A stretch of DNA of 30,285 bases from JBHEKP01 sp041859375 (GTDB taxonomy: Bacteria; Hydrogenedentota; Hydrogenedentia; Hydrogenedentales; CAITNO01): assembly GCA_041859375.1 (NCBI GenBank), contig JBHEKP010000117.1:1-30285 (forward strand), written 5' to 3'. The notes under the pieces were generated by a model. The model made no database searches. It was not told the origin of the DNA and worked only from the letters and a program-made list of their open reading frames with translations. Below are positions 5,339 to 17,694 of this stretch, one piece after another. A program made the position numbers and the translations under genes. How positions within the stretch are numbered: the stretch's first letter is position 1; each line of letters begins with the position of its first letter.

Positions 5339-6529
5339 CTATTTGATCGTTCCGCACATCCTGCCTACCTCATAGAACATGCGGCAGTACCCCATGGATG
5401 CGCGCGGCGGGAGGTTGTTGCCCTCCTGCAGGATGAAACGTCCGCCCTCCAGCACCCCGGACGCCAGGATGCGGCGCGTTTCGGCCAGCAGCGGCTCCGG
5501 ATCGTCCCCCACAAAGAGGGGCGCGCGCGGGCCGCCGGAGACAAGCGTTTCCGGTCCCATCTCCTCGCGGAACCGGGTGAAATCCACCGGGAATCCCGTG
5601 TCAAAGGAGGTGACATTCAGCTCGCCCCGCAGCACCGGAAAGAGGCGCTGCGCGTTGCCGCAGAGGTGGATGCCCCTTTTGCCCGCCGGGCAGAAGGCGT
5701 CGAAAAGCCGGCGGTGCCTGGGCAGGACGAATTCCCGGTACTGGTCCACGGAAAGCATCTCCACGGAGTCGTCGGCGGTCCCGTAGTCGTCCGCCTGGGG
5801 GGGGAGTCCGAAAAAGCGCCGCCATGCGTGAATCCGGGCCACCACGGCCTCGGTGATGTAGTCGAGGAGCTCGCGCGCGTATTCCGGGTCGGTGAGCAGG
5901 TCGGTGCAGATTTCCGTGGGTCCGCGCAGGCTGGCCGCGGTGGTGAACACGCCGTCGAAGAAGAGGAAGGGTGACGAGTCCACGGGCTCCACCGGGCGGC
6001 CGCAAAAGGACCAGCCCGCGCGGCTTTTCGCGCGGAAATGCTCCAAATGCCGCAGGGCGCGCTCCGCCCACTCCCCGGCGAAGGGGTCGGGAATGCCCCG
6101 GTCGAAGAGCATGCGCTTGTTGCCGTCGTTCAGCAACGGCGCGGCGTAGGGCACCTGTCCCCGGTGAAACACGACGGGCGCGCCGAACCACGCGGCATCG
6201 TAGATGTTTTCAAAGTCCACATGGGGCCGCCAGACTTCGGGCAGCCCCTTTTCGTGGTCTCCGGGCAGGAAGTGGCGCACCCAGTAGTTCCATTCCAGCA
6301 CGGCGCGCCCCATGAGCTCCGGATCGCGCATGTAGTCGTGGTATTCCAGCCCACCCCGGTTGTGCGCCGGATCAAGCATGAGCATGCGGGGGTTGGTGTT
6401 CAGCCGGACGGGGACGCGGCCGTGTTTGTTCTCATTAAACGCCGCCCAGAGTTCAGCGCTTTCCGCGTTGTGCGCGGTGAAATCCGTTTCCCCCGCGGCT
6501 GGGAGATCAAAGAGGGTGATGTCACGCAT
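5339..6529 (-). CDS. Uroporphyrinogen decarboxylase (URO-D) superfamily protein, methyltransferase-like
   Basis: A 396-residue leftward gene. CGGAG lies 7 bases before ATG 6529. The fold family is suggested by the C-terminal barrel strands: GIHLCGNAQRLFPVL (the H-x-C-G position that binds metal in MtaA/CmuA-type corrinoid methyltransferases), then ETLVSGGPRAPLFVGDD, and the closing GGRFILQEGNNLPP. It lacks the usual heme-pathway N-terminus and neighbours, so it is more likely one of the many paralogous URO-D-like methyltransferases or uncharacterised enzymes than HemE. No corrinoid protein is adjacent. Substrate unknown. It converges on the pseudouridine synthase gene with 12 bases between the stops and diverges from secA. 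Confidence 0.8.
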   Translation of the reverse strand: MRDITLFDLPAAGETDFTAHNAESAELWAAFNENKHGRVPVRLNTNPRMLMLDPAHNRGGLEYHDYMRDPELMGRAVLEWNYWVRHFLPGDHEKGLPEVWRPHVDFENIYDAAWFGAPVVFHRGQVPYAAPLLNDGNKRMLFDRGIPDPFAGEWAERALRHLEHFRAKSRAGWSFCGRPVEPVDSSPFLFFDGVFTTAASLRGPTEICTDLLTDPEYARELLDYITEAVVARIHAWRRFFGLPPQADDYGTADDSVEMLSVDQYREFVLPRHRRLFDAFCPAGKRGIHLCGNAQRLFPVLRGELNVTSFDTGFPVDFTRFREEMGPETLVSGGPRAPLFVGDDPEPLLAETRRILASGVLEGGRFILQEGNNLPPRASMGYCRMFYEVGRMCGTIK

Positions 6530-6730
6530 TGAGCGGCTCCGTTCGGGTTGCCGGGCTGGCCCGTGTTCCGCCCCCCATCATCGCACAGAAGCACCGTCCG
6601 CCGTCCAGTCGGCGGGCTTCAGAACGGGGAACGCGCACACTTTGAAAATGTCCCGTAAATAGACTTGTCCGGGGGCGCTTTGTTATCATCGGGATGGATA
6701 AAAATGCCCAAAAAAGGAGTTGGCCCCGAT
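6530..6730. other. Divergent intergenic region between the URO-D-like gene and secA
   Basis: About 200 bases that must hold both promoters. I see TATCAT at 6684-6689 as a possible -10 for secA, but no -35 at a proper distance: TTGTCC at 6665 is only 13 bases away. AAGGAG at 6714-6719 is the secA ribosome-binding site. I cannot assign a promoter for the leftward gene. Confidence 0.4.
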
Positions 6731-9429
<2,699 letters not shown>

Positions 9430-9454
<25 letters not shown>

Positions 9455-10932
9455 TCCCCCTTGCCGTCGCCGCCTTCTGGCTGGTGATGATGGGGCTCCT
9501 CCTGCACCGGGAGGTTGTGGGGCCGATGCTCCACCCGCGCCCCGACGTGTCGCGCCTTTCCCGCCCGCAGGATGTGTGGATGGGACTGTACTTCGGGGGG
9601 GACCAGCGCGCCGGGTTCGTGCACTGGAGCACGGAGCCCGCCAACCGGGGCGACGACGCGGGCTACACCCTGGAGGTGCTCGCCCGCCTGACCATGCCCC
9701 TCTTCGGCCAAAGCGCCGCCATGAACCTCAGCGGAACCGCCTGGCAGTCCGCGGCGAACGGGCTGCGGGAATTCGACTTCACCCTGCGGTCGGGCGACTA
9801 CGACATGCGCATCGAGGGCGGGGTGCGCAGGGGCGCGCTCGAGGCGCGGGTCCACACGGCGGGCGAGGTGATGCCCCTCAACCTGCCGGTGGACCGGGAG
9901 CTGCTGCTGGGCGGGGGCATGGGCCTTTCGTCCATGGCGCTGCCGGCGCTGGAACCCGGCCAGACGGCGCAGGTGGACACCTTCGATCCGACGACCATGT
10001 CGGTGGGCCGCGCCAAAGTGGAGGCGGTGAAGAGGGAGCGGCTTTCCCTGGGCGGCGCGGAGACGGACACCACGCTCATCACCACGACCATCGGCGGCAT
10101 CACCACCCGCGCGTGGATTGACGCGAACCAGGAGGTGGTCCGCGCGGAGACGCCCTTCGGCATCACGGTGCAGCGCATCACCCCGGAGGAGGCGCTGGCC
10201 CCGGTGGCCCCCGGCGAGCAGGCCAACCTGCTCCAGAACGTGTCCATCGCGCCCGCCGGAAAGACGCCGGCGCGGGACGAGACGCGGATGCGGGTGCGCT
10301 TTACGGGGATTCCGGAGGACAGGATGCCGCCGGAGACGCAGTTTCAGCGGCGGGACGGCGACGCCTACGAGATCACCACGCCCGTCCCGGACCCGGCGGC
10401 GCCCGCAGACGAGATCACGGCGGCGGACGTGCGCCAGTATCTCGGCAGCGACGCCTTCATCTCGGCGGGGCACGAGCGCATCAAGGCGCTGGCCGCCGAA
10501 ATCGCCGGCGGCGCGGAGGACAACACGGAAAAGGCGCGCCTCCTCCTGGACTGGGTTTACGGAAACATCGAGAAAAAGCACACGCTGAGCATGCCCAGCG
10601 CGCTGGACGTGCTGCGCACGCGCGAGGGCGACTGCAACGAGCACAGCGTGCTCTTCACCGCGCTGGCGCGGGCGGCGGGGATCCCGGCCCGCACCGCAAT
10701 CGGCCTGGCATGGAGCGGGGAAATCAACGCCTTCGGCTACCATGCGTGGGCGGAGCTTTACCTGGGCCGGTGGACCCCCATGGACCCGACATTCGGCCAG
10801 CAGTTTGCGGACGCAACGCACATCAAACTCGTTGACGGCGGACCGGAGACATGGCCCCGGCTGCTGGGATACATCGGCAACCTGGACATCGAGGTGCTGG
10901 AAACCGGCCCAAAGCCGCAGGAACCGCAATGA
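9430..10932 (+). CDS. Membrane-anchored transglutaminase-like protein
   Basis: A 500-residue protein with one N-terminal membrane segment (residues 7-25, LIPLAVAAFWLVMMGLL). A long beta-rich region of unknown role follows, then a transglutaminase-like cysteine domain (about 365-465). The expected catalytic triad is C402 (GDCNEHS), H438 (GYHAWAEL) and D452 (PMDPTFG). Bacterial members are usually proteases or peptide-bond enzymes acting on envelope proteins; the substrate here is unknown. The GTG start lies inside the secA 3' end with no good ribosome-binding site, suggesting translational coupling. The stop overlaps the ATG of the ABC ATPase (ATGA), linking it to an exporter. Confidence 0.88.
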
Positions 10933-11663
10933 TACGCACGGAACAGCTGACCAAGCATTTTGGCGAGAAGATGGCGGTGGACCGCCTTGATCTGGAGATC
11001 CCGGCGGGCACCTTCTTCTGCTTCCTGGGGCCGAACGGCGCGGGCAAGACCACCACCATCAAGATGCTGACGGGCCTGCTGCACCCCAGCGGCGGCCGCG
11101 CCTTTCTGGGCGGCCATGACATCCAGAAGACGCCGGTGGAGGCGAAAAGGCTGCTCGGCTACGTGCCCGACCACCCCTTCCTCTACGACAAGCTCACGGG
11201 CAACGAATTCATGCAGTTTGTGGCCGGACTCTACCAGATGGGCGCGTCCGAGTACGCCGAACGGTGCGGGCCGCTGCTGGAGATGTTCGAGATAGCGGGG
11301 GTGGCGGACCAGCTCATCGAGGACTACAGCCACGGCATGCGCCAGAAGCTCTCCTTCGCGTCCTGCTTCCTGCATGATCCGAAGATTGTGATCGTGGACG
11401 AGCCGTGGGTGGGGCTGGACCCCAAGAACATCCGCTTTGTGAAGGACTTCCTGCGCAGGAAATGCCGGGAGGAGGGGCTGACGGTGTTCATGTCCACGCA
11501 CACCCTGTCCATCGCGGAGGAGGTGGCGGACCTCATCGGCATCATCCACCGGGGGCGGCTGGCGCGCACGGGCACGGTGGCGGAGATCAAGGCGATGCGC
11601 CGGACGCCGGGATCGCTCGAGGATGTTTTCCTCGAAATCACCCGCGAGGACGGCGGGGCATGA
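10929..11663 (+). CDS. ABC transporter ATP-binding protein
   Basis: Nucleotide-binding subunit of an ABC-2-type exporter, 244 residues. Walker A GPNGAGKT (34-41), Walker B IVIVDEP (153-159) followed by WVGLDP, H-loop H191 (STHTL). The signature is SHGMRQK (134-140), the form common in CcmA/DrrA-like exporters, rather than LSGGQ. A Trp at 160 replaces the usual Thr/Ser after DEP. It starts at ATG 10929 within the stop of the transglutaminase gene, and the permease gene follows after 13 bases, so all three are probably translated from one message. Confidence 0.93.
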   Translation: MIRTEQLTKHFGEKMAVDRLDLEIPAGTFFCFLGPNGAGKTTTIKMLTGLLHPSGGRAFLGGHDIQKTPVEAKRLLGYVPDHPFLYDKLTGNEFMQFVAGLYQMGASEYAERCGPLLEMFEIAGVADQLIEDYSHGMRQKLSFASCFLHDPKIVIVDEPWVGLDPKNIRFVKDFLRRKCREEGLTVFMSTHTLSIAEEVADLIGIIHRGRLARTGTVAEIKAMRRTPGSLEDVFLEITREDGGA

Positions 11664-11676
11664 GGGGCGCGGCGGC

Positions 11677-13371
11677 ATGAGGCAGGTGGCGACAGTCCTG
11701 AGGGCCAAGCTGCGCATGGCGCGCCACGAGATCGCCGGGGTGCGCCACCAGTCCAAGCTGAAGGTGGGCGTGATATCGGTTTCCGCGCTGCTGCTCTGGG
11801 CGGGGACCTTCGCGGTGTTTTACGCCGGGTTCGACTGGATCATCGACTTCGGCGGCCGCACCAGCGTGGAGTTCAACTTTGGCGAGCTGCTCATGTCGCG
11901 GCTTCTGGGCGTGCTTTCCCTCTCCATTTTCCTGATGCTCGTCTTTTCCAACGTGCTGGTGGCCTTCGCCACGCTGTACCGCTCGCGCGAGGTGGTCTAC
12001 CTGCTCCAGGGCCCCATCCGCTGGGATCACTTCTTTTACGCGCGCTTCACCGAATGCGCGGCCTTCAGCTCCTGGTCCATCGCCTTTCTCGGATCGCCGC
12101 TTATTCTGGCCTACGGCCTCGCCATGAAGGTGTCCCCCCTCTTCTACCCGGCCGCCGTGCTCTTCTTTCTTCCGGCCATCGTGGTGCCCGCATGCGCCGG
12201 GGCCGCGCTGGCGATGCTGCTGGTGCGGGTGTTTCCGCTGTTCAAGCCCGCGCACATGGCCGCAGCGGGCGCGGGCGCGGTGGGGCTGTTATTCCTTTAT
12301 TTCCGCCACGCGCTCCGGGGCACGCGCATCACGGACGACACCATCCTGCCGGTGTTCATGGAGGCGACGGGGCGGGTGCAGTCCCCCCTGCTTCCGAGCC
12401 ACTGGGTCTCCCAGGGAATCCTCGCGGCGGCGCGGGCGGACCTGGGCGAGGGGCTGTTCTGGTTCCTCTGCCTTCTATCCACGGCGCTGGCGGCCCTGCT
12501 TTTCTGCGGCTGGCTGGCAAACCTTGTTTTTTATCCGGGCTGGTCCTATCTGGCGGGGCAGGACCGGCAGCGCGTCCGGCCGCTGAACCGGGGGCTTCTG
12601 AACCTTTTCGCCCGCGCGCTGCGCCGCGTGCCCAACCCGCACCGGGCGCTGAGCGTGAAGGACGTGAAGCTGTTCTGGCGCGACCCCACCCAGTGGTCCC
12701 AGTTCGTCATCTTTTTCGGCATCATCGCCGTCTACTTCGCCAACATGCGCCACAACCCCGGGGCGGGCGAGCAGGCGATGTGGCGGAGCTGGATTGCCTG
12801 CCTGAACGTGGGATCCCTCACGCTCATCCTCGCCACGCTCACGAGCCGCTTCGTCTTCCCGCTGGTCAGCCTTGAGGGGCGGCGGTTCTGGATCCTCGGA
12901 CTCGCGCCGCTCACGTTCCGCCAGGTGGTCTGGCAGAAATTCTGGATGAGCGTGATCACGACCTCCCTGTTCACCGTGGGGCTGGCCGCGCTGTCGGGCC
13001 ACCGGCTGCAACTGGAGCCGGTGTACCAGTGGCTCACGGTTTACACTGTGGCGCTGGCCAATTTCGGGCTGGCGGGGCTGGCGGTGGGGCTTGGGGCGCT
13101 CTACCCCACCTTCACCGAGGACAACCCCGCGCGGATCGTGAGCGGGCTCGGCGGCACGCTGAACCTGCTCCTGAGCATCGGCTACATATCTCTGGTCACG
13201 GCGGCGCAGGTCCTCGTGCTCCAGTGGCAGGCGCTGCGCTGGTTCTCCGACCCGGCGGCGTTCCACTGGGCACTGGCCGGGGCGGTGGTGTTTGACGCGG
13301 CGCTGACGCTGCTGTGCGTGTTCGCGCCCATGCGCATGGGACTGCGCAACCTTGACGGCATGGAATTTTGA
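11677..13371 (+). CDS. ABC exporter membrane subunit
   Basis: A 564-residue polytopic membrane protein with about ten to twelve hydrophobic segments in two groups: from about residue 25 to 225 and again from about 270 to 550, the two halves joined by basic segments such as GQDRQRVRPLNRGLL. The central piece ALSVKDVKLFWRDPTQWSQ, followed by hydrophobic segments, is typical of a family annotated as putative ABC exporter permeases. Partner of the preceding ATPase, 13 bases upstream. Start ATG 11677 has a GAGGGG-like site 8 bases before it. The cargo is unknown. Its coupling to a transglutaminase-like envelope protein suggests a shared envelope function (inference). Confidence 0.85.
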   Translation: MRQVATVLRAKLRMARHEIAGVRHQSKLKVGVISVSALLLWAGTFAVFYAGFDWIIDFGGRTSVEFNFGELLMSRLLGVLSLSIFLMLVFSNVLVAFATLYRSREVVYLLQGPIRWDHFFYARFTECAAFSSWSIAFLGSPLILAYGLAMKVSPLFYPAAVLFFLPAIVVPACAGAALAMLLVRVFPLFKPAHMAAAGAGAVGLLFLYFRHALRGTRITDDTILPVFMEATGRVQSPLLPSHWVSQGILAAARADLGEGLFWFLCLLSTALAALLFCGWLANLVFYPGWSYLAGQDRQRVRPLNRGLLNLFARALRRVPNPHRALSVKDVKLFWRDPTQWSQFVIFFGIIAVYFANMRHNPGAGEQAMWRSWIACLNVGSLTLILATLTSRFVFPLVSLEGRRFWILGLAPLTFRQVVWQKFWMSVITTSLFTVGLAALSGHRLQLEPVYQWLTVYTVALANFGLAGLAVGLGALYPTFTEDNPARIVSGLGGTLNLLLSIGYISLVTAAQVLVLQWQALRWFSDPAAFHWALAGAVVFDAALTLLCVFAPMRMGLRNLDGMEF

Positions 13372-13394
13372 GGCGACGCGGAGGAAAGGCCCCC

Positions 13395-13793
13395 ATGAAG
13401 ATTTTTTCCCTTGAAACCAGGGCGCACAGCCAGATGGTGAACATTGACGCGCTCGTGCAGCGGGCGGTCACGGAGGGCGGCCTCGCGGAGGGGCTGGCCC
13501 ATGTGCACGCGCCGCACACCACCGCGGGGGTGACCATCAACGAAAACGCCGATCCGGACGTGACGGCGGACATGGCCATGATTCTCGACCGGATGGCGCC
13601 GTGGCGGGGCGGCTACGCCCACGGGGAGGGCAACAGCGCCGCCCATGCCAAGGCCTCGCTGATGGGTTTCGGCGTCATGGTGCCGGTTGAAAAGGGCCGC
13701 ATCCGCCTGGGCACCTGGCAGTCGGTCTATTTTTGCGAATTTGACGGCCCCCGCACCCGGCAGGTGTGGATAACCCTCGTGCCCGGCGCGTAG
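13395..13793 (+). CDS. yjbQ: YjbQ/UPF0047 family protein
   Basis: A 132-residue single-domain protein covering the whole family. The conserved pieces are HTTAGVTINENADPDV, GEGNSAAHAKASLMG and GTWQSVYFCEFDGPRTRQV. E. coli YjbQ has been reported to have weak thiamine-phosphate-synthase activity, but the true role is open. GGAGG (13379-13383) precedes ATG 13395. It lies 23 bases after the ABC permease gene and 15 before pyruvate kinase, so it could be part of either transcription unit. Confidence 0.93.
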   Translation: MKIFSLETRAHSQMVNIDALVQRAVTEGGLAEGLAHVHAPHTTAGVTINENADPDVTADMAMILDRMAPWRGGYAHGEGNSAAHAKASLMGFGVMVPVEKGRIRLGTWQSVYFCEFDGPRTRQVWITLVPGA

Positions 13794-13808
13794 GAAAGGA
13801 CAACAGCC

Positions 13809-15248
13809 ATGGCCCTGCCCAGGCACAAGACCAAAATCGTGGCCACCGTGGGCCCCGCCTCCGAATCGCCTGAAATGCTTGAGCGCCTGATCCGGGCGGG
13901 CATGAGCATCGCCCGGCTGAATTTTTCCCACGGGGATTTTTCCGCGCACGGGGCCACCATCGCCGCCATCCGGGCCGCCTCGTCGGCCGCCGGACGCCGC
14001 GTTGCCATCATGGCCGACCTGCCCGGGCCGAAGATGCGGCTCGGCGGTTTTGCGGAGGAGCCGGTCCTGCTCCGCCGGGGGGAGCCGTTCACGCTCACCG
14101 CGGACCCCGCGCCTGGTTCGGCGCGGGGCGTTTCCACGACCTTCAAGGAGCTTCCCGGCGTGGTCAGGCCGGGCGACCGCCTTTACCTGAACGATGGAAC
14201 GGTCCAGCTCATTGTGGAGCGCGTCGCCGGGGATGACGTTGAATGCACGGTGGCGGTGGGCGGCGAGCTGCGGTCGCGCAAGGGGCTCAACCTTCCGGGC
14301 ATCCGCCTGGGGGTCAGCGCCTTCACCGAACACGACCGGGCCTGCCTCGAATTCGCCCTCGACCACGGCGTGGACGCCGTCAGCCAGTCCTTTGTGGAGA
14401 CGGCGGCGGATGTTGAGGCGGTGCGCGCGGCGGCGCGCGCCCACGGCGGCGCGGCCCCGTTCATCATCGCGAAGATAGAGCGCGCGGACGCGCTGGCCCA
14501 CATAGACGAGATTCTTGCGGCGGCCGACGGCATCATGGTGGCCCGCGGCGATCTTGGGGTGGAGGTGCCCATCGAGGAAATCGCCCTGCTCCAGAAGGAC
14601 CTGATAGGCCGGGCAAACCTTGCGGGCAAGCCCGTCATCACCGCCACGCAGATGCTGGAGTCCATGGTGTCCAGCCGGATGCCCACCCGCGCGGAGGCCA
14701 CCGACGCGGCCAACGCGATTCTGGACGGCACGGACTGCGTCATGCTTTCGGCGGAATCGGCGATGGGGCGCTTTCCCGAGGAGTCGGTGGCGATGCTCGC
14801 CAGGATTGCCGCCGCCGCCGAGGCGGCCAGGCCGCCCGTGTCGGCGCAGGAGCTTTACCGGCGCTTTTCAAGAACGGCCCCGGCGACGGTGGCGGAAACC
14901 GTGGCGGCGATGGTGGACAACGCGCTGGATCTCACCCCCTGCGCGGCGGTGTTTGTGCCCACCGGAACAGGGGCCACGGCGCGGCGCCTGTCACGGGGCA
15001 AGCCTCCGGTGTGGATTGTGGCCTTCAGCCGGGAGCGCGCCGTCTGCCAGCATCTTGAATTCTCCTGCGGCGTCTGGGCGGAGGAACGGGAGGCCGGTGA
15101 GGGGGAATGGCCGGACCTCATACCCAAATGGCTCGCTGCGCGGGAAGTAACCGGGGAGACCGCCCTGCTTGTGACGGGCCCGGACGACCACCACCCCGGC
15201 GCGTCGCACCGCATCGAGTTCATCCGGACGGGCGGGGATCACTCGTAG
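13809..15248 (+). CDS. pyk: Pyruvate kinase
   Basis: Transfers phosphate from phosphoenolpyruvate to ADP in the last step of glycolysis. 479 residues, normal length. Motifs: IARLNFSHGD, DLPGPKMRLG (start of the B domain), the catalytic strand IIAKIERADAL with K222 and metal-binding E224, IMVARGDLGVEVP and ITATQMLESM. The C-terminal domain ends with FVPTGTGATARRLSR. Some positions differ from the common text (SQSFVE for LSFV, LSAESAMG for LSGETA), but the catalytic residues are present. The last 10 bases overlap the convergent MacB-type gene. Confidence 0.95.
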   Translation: MALPRHKTKIVATVGPASESPEMLERLIRAGMSIARLNFSHGDFSAHGATIAAIRAASSAAGRRVAIMADLPGPKMRLGGFAEEPVLLRRGEPFTLTADPAPGSARGVSTTFKELPGVVRPGDRLYLNDGTVQLIVERVAGDDVECTVAVGGELRSRKGLNLPGIRLGVSAFTEHDRACLEFALDHGVDAVSQSFVETAADVEAVRAAARAHGGAAPFIIAKIERADALAHIDEILAAADGIMVARGDLGVEVPIEEIALLQKDLIGRANLAGKPVITATQMLESMVSSRMPTRAEATDAANAILDGTDCVMLSAESAMGRFPEESVAMLARIAAAAEAARPPVSAQELYRRFSRTAPATVAETVAAMVDNALDLTPCAAVFVPTGTGATARRLSRGKPPVWIVAFSRERAVCQHLEFSCGVWAEEREAGEGEWPDLIPKWLAAREVTGETALLVTGPDDHHPGASHRIEFIRTGGDHS

Positions 15249-16444
15249 CGCAGCGCGATGACGGGATCCACCCCGGCGGCCTTTACGGCGGGGTACACGC
15301 CGAAGAAGATGCCCACGCTCAGGCTGAACAGGAAGGCGGTGGCCGCGGACCAGAGCGAGATGCCGATGGGCAGGTTCGGGTAGAAGAAGTGCAGGGAAAA
15401 AGCCCCCACGGCGCCGAGGGCGATGCCCAGCATTCCGCCGAGCAGGCTGAGGGTGACCGCCTCGATGAGGAACTGGAAGGCGATGTCGAAGCGGCGCGCG
15501 CCCACGGCCATGCGCACGCCCACCTCGCGGGTGCGCTCGCGGACGGAGACGAGCATGATGTTCATGATGCCGATGCCGCCGACGAGCAGCGAGATGGAGG
15601 CGATGCCCACGAGCATGAGCCGCAGCATGTCAAAGATGCGGGTGAAGGTGGAGAGCATGCCGTCCTGATCGGTGACGGTGAAGTCCTCGTTGTTGTCAAA
15701 GGCCGACATCATGATCTGGCGCACGGACTTGGCGGCGAGCTTGATGTCCTCCTGGGTGCGCGCGGAGCACAGGATTTCAAACAGCTCCTGGCGGTTGAAG
15801 AGGTCCTGCGCGCTCGGAAGGGGAATGATGCAGAGATCGCCCAGGTCAATGCCGAGGGCCATGCCGCGCTCCTCGAGGATGCCGACGACCATGTGCTTTG
15901 ACCCGTTCACGGTGAGCCGCTTGTAGAGGGCGGGCTCCTCGCCGAAAAGCTCCCTTTTCAGCTTTGTGCCGATGATGCAGACCCGGTTGTTGCGCTCGAT
16001 GTCGCGCTCGGAGATGAACCGGCCAATCTGCGTGTAGAGCTGGCGCACCCGGTCGAAGTCGGGGGTGGTGCCGATGGTGAGCACGCTCCGGGAGCGCTTC
16101 CCGTAGCGGATGTTGGCGAGGCCGATGATGTTCGAGGCGACGCCGGTGACGCCGGCGGCCTTGCGCTTGATGGTCTGGGCGATTTCGTAGGTGAGCTTCT
16201 TGTTGCTGCCCGCGGTGATGGGGAAAAGGCCGGTGGTCTCCTGCTTGCCCGGCGTGATGATGAGGATGTTGCTCCCCATGACCGCGAATTCCTTCTGGAC
16301 ATAGGCCTGGGCCGACTCGCCCAGCGCCACAAGCAGGATGACGGACATCACGCCGATGATCACGCCGAGCGTGGTAAGGAGCGACCGCACCTTGTTCTGG
16401 GCAATCGAGTGGATGGCGGTGAAAAAGTGGTCAAGGCCGCGCAT
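15239..16444 (-). CDS. MacB-type ABC transporter permease (FtsX family)
   Basis: A 401-residue inner-membrane subunit of a tripartite or lipoprotein-type exporter. One membrane segment near residues 20-42 (NKVRSLLTTLGVIIGVMSVI), a periplasmic MacB-like domain of about 220 residues, then three segments in the last 130 residues, including LLVGGIGIMNIMLVSVRERTRE (shown in two parts: LLVGGIGIM and LVSVRERTRE), the FtsX signature. It ends DPVIALRYE as family members do. Its ATG overlaps the stop of the membrane-fusion gene (TGATG). It is the last gene of a leftward operon. Cargo unknown. Confidence 0.93.
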   Translation of the reverse strand: MRGLDHFFTAIHSIAQNKVRSLLTTLGVIIGVMSVILLVALGESAQAYVQKEFAVMGSNILIITPGKQETTGLFPITAGSNKKLTYEIAQTIKRKAAGVTGVASNIIGLANIRYGKRSRSVLTIGTTPDFDRVRQLYTQIGRFISERDIERNNRVCIIGTKLKRELFGEEPALYKRLTVNGSKHMVVGILEERGMALGIDLGDLCIIPLPSAQDLFNRQELFEILCSARTQEDIKLAAKSVRQIMMSAFDNNEDFTVTDQDGMLSTFTRIFDMLRLMLVGIASISLLVGGIGIMNIMLVSVRERTREVGVRMAVGARRFDIAFQFLIEAVTLSLLGGMLGIALGAVGAFSLHFFYPNLPIGISLWSAATAFLFSLSVGIFFGVYPAVKAAGVDPVIALRYE

Positions 16445-17694
16445 CAGTCGTCCAGGGCCTCCACGATTTCAATCTTTGAGCCGTCGGCGAGGCCCTTGAC
16501 CGAGATGGATGTGATGATGGTGTCCCCCACGGCGAGGCCGCCGAGAATCTCACGCTGGTCCCAGTTTCCGATGCCGGTTTCGACCTCGCGCTGCTCGGCG
16601 CGGCCGTCGCGGACGACAAAGGCGTACTTGTCGCGCACCAGCGCCTCGCTGGGCACAAAGGGGACGTCCTCCTTGCGGTCGGTGATGATGGTCACGTCGG
16701 CGGACATGCCGGGCCGGAACATTTCCGCGCCCTCGTCAATGCTGATTTTGCAGAGCAGGCTCCGGCTGAGCTGCTCCATCATGGTGACCACGGGGGAGAT
16801 GTAGGTGAGGGTTCCCTTGAATGTGCGGCCGGGGCAGGAGTCAATCTCGATCTCGGCGGTCTGCCCCACCTTGAGCGCCTCCAGGTTGGCCTCGTCAAAG
16901 GGGGCCTCAATGTAGGCCCCGCCGGCCTGCACCAGATAGGCCACGGGCATGCCCATCACCACGGCCTCGCCCACCTGGAGCAGTTTTTTGGCGACCACGC
17001 CCGCGAAGGGGGCGCGCACGAAGGCCTTGTCGCGCATGGCCTCGGCGGCGGTGAGGGCGGCCTTCAACTGTTCGATGTTGGCCGCCGCGATGCGCACATC
17101 CTCATCGCGGACCAGGGCCTCGCGCTGGCCCGCCTCGGCGGCGGCGCGGGCGTCCTGCGCGGTCTTCAGCGCGAGGGAGGCCTTGTCGTAGTCGCTCTGG
17201 GATATGGCCTGCTTTTCGGTCAGCGCCTTGATCCGGTTGAAGTCGGACTGGGCCATCTCCAGCGCCGAGCTTGCGCGGCGCAACTCGATCTCAGAAATTT
17301 CCCGGGCAGTCTGCGCCGCGATGCGCGCCTGGCTGGCGCGGGATTCGCCCACGCTCAGGTTGGCCTGGGCCAGGGCCACCTGGGCGTCAAGTTCGGCATG
17401 GTTCAATTCCATCAGCAGGCCGCCCTCGGGCACGGCGTCCCCCTCGTTCACATGCACGGCGGAAACGGTCCCCACGCCCGCCGCCGACACCTTGGAGGCC
17501 AGCGGCGCGGTGACCGAACCGGTGGTGATGGCCGCCACGGTTTCCGTGACCGGACCGCGCGTGACCGTGGCCACGGTCACCTTCATGGGCACCTCCCGCA
17601 TGCTGTAGGCCATGGCGCCGGCGACCGCCGCGGCGGCCAGCCCGAGCCACAGGGCGGCGCGGACGATCATTCCAGTCAGTGTTTTTTCTGCCAT
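16444..17694 (-). CDS. Periplasmic membrane-fusion (HlyD/MacA-type) adaptor
   Basis: A 416-residue adaptor of the same exporter. An N-terminal membrane anchor covers residues 11-30. A lipoyl-like half follows (VNEGDAVPEGGLLMEL), then a long coiled coil rich in Ala, Gln and Glu (about 105-220), the second lipoyl half (VRAPFAGVVAKKLLQVGEAV) and beta-barrel domains (GQTAEIEIDSCPGRTFKG; FRPGMSADVTI). It starts 19 bases inside the end of the ATPase gene and shares a base with the permease start, showing a tightly coupled operon. No outer-membrane TolC-like gene is nearby. Confidence 0.93.
   Translation of the reverse strand: MAEKTLTGMIVRAALWLGLAAAAVAGAMAYSMREVPMKVTVATVTRGPVTETVAAITTGSVTAPLASKVSAAGVGTVSAVHVNEGDAVPEGGLLMELNHAELDAQVALAQANLSVGESRASQARIAAQTAREISEIELRRASSALEMAQSDFNRIKALTEKQAISQSDYDKASLALKTAQDARAAAEAGQREALVRDEDVRIAAANIEQLKAALTAAEAMRDKAFVRAPFAGVVAKKLLQVGEAVVMGMPVAYLVQAGGAYIEAPFDEANLEALKVGQTAEIEIDSCPGRTFKGTLTYISPVVTMMEQLSRSLLCKISIDEGAEMFRPGMSADVTIITDRKEDVPFVPSEALVRDKYAFVVRDGRAEQREVETGIGNWDQREILGGLAVGDTIITSISVKGLADGSKIEIVEALDD

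Noticed and set aside
5331..5339. Run of nine C as a phase-variable tract
   Set aside because: It lies between the stop codons of two convergent genes, so length changes would not switch either frame.
6665..6689. secA promoter TTGTCC / TATCAT
   Set aside because: The spacer is only 13 bases, too short for a sigma-70-type promoter.
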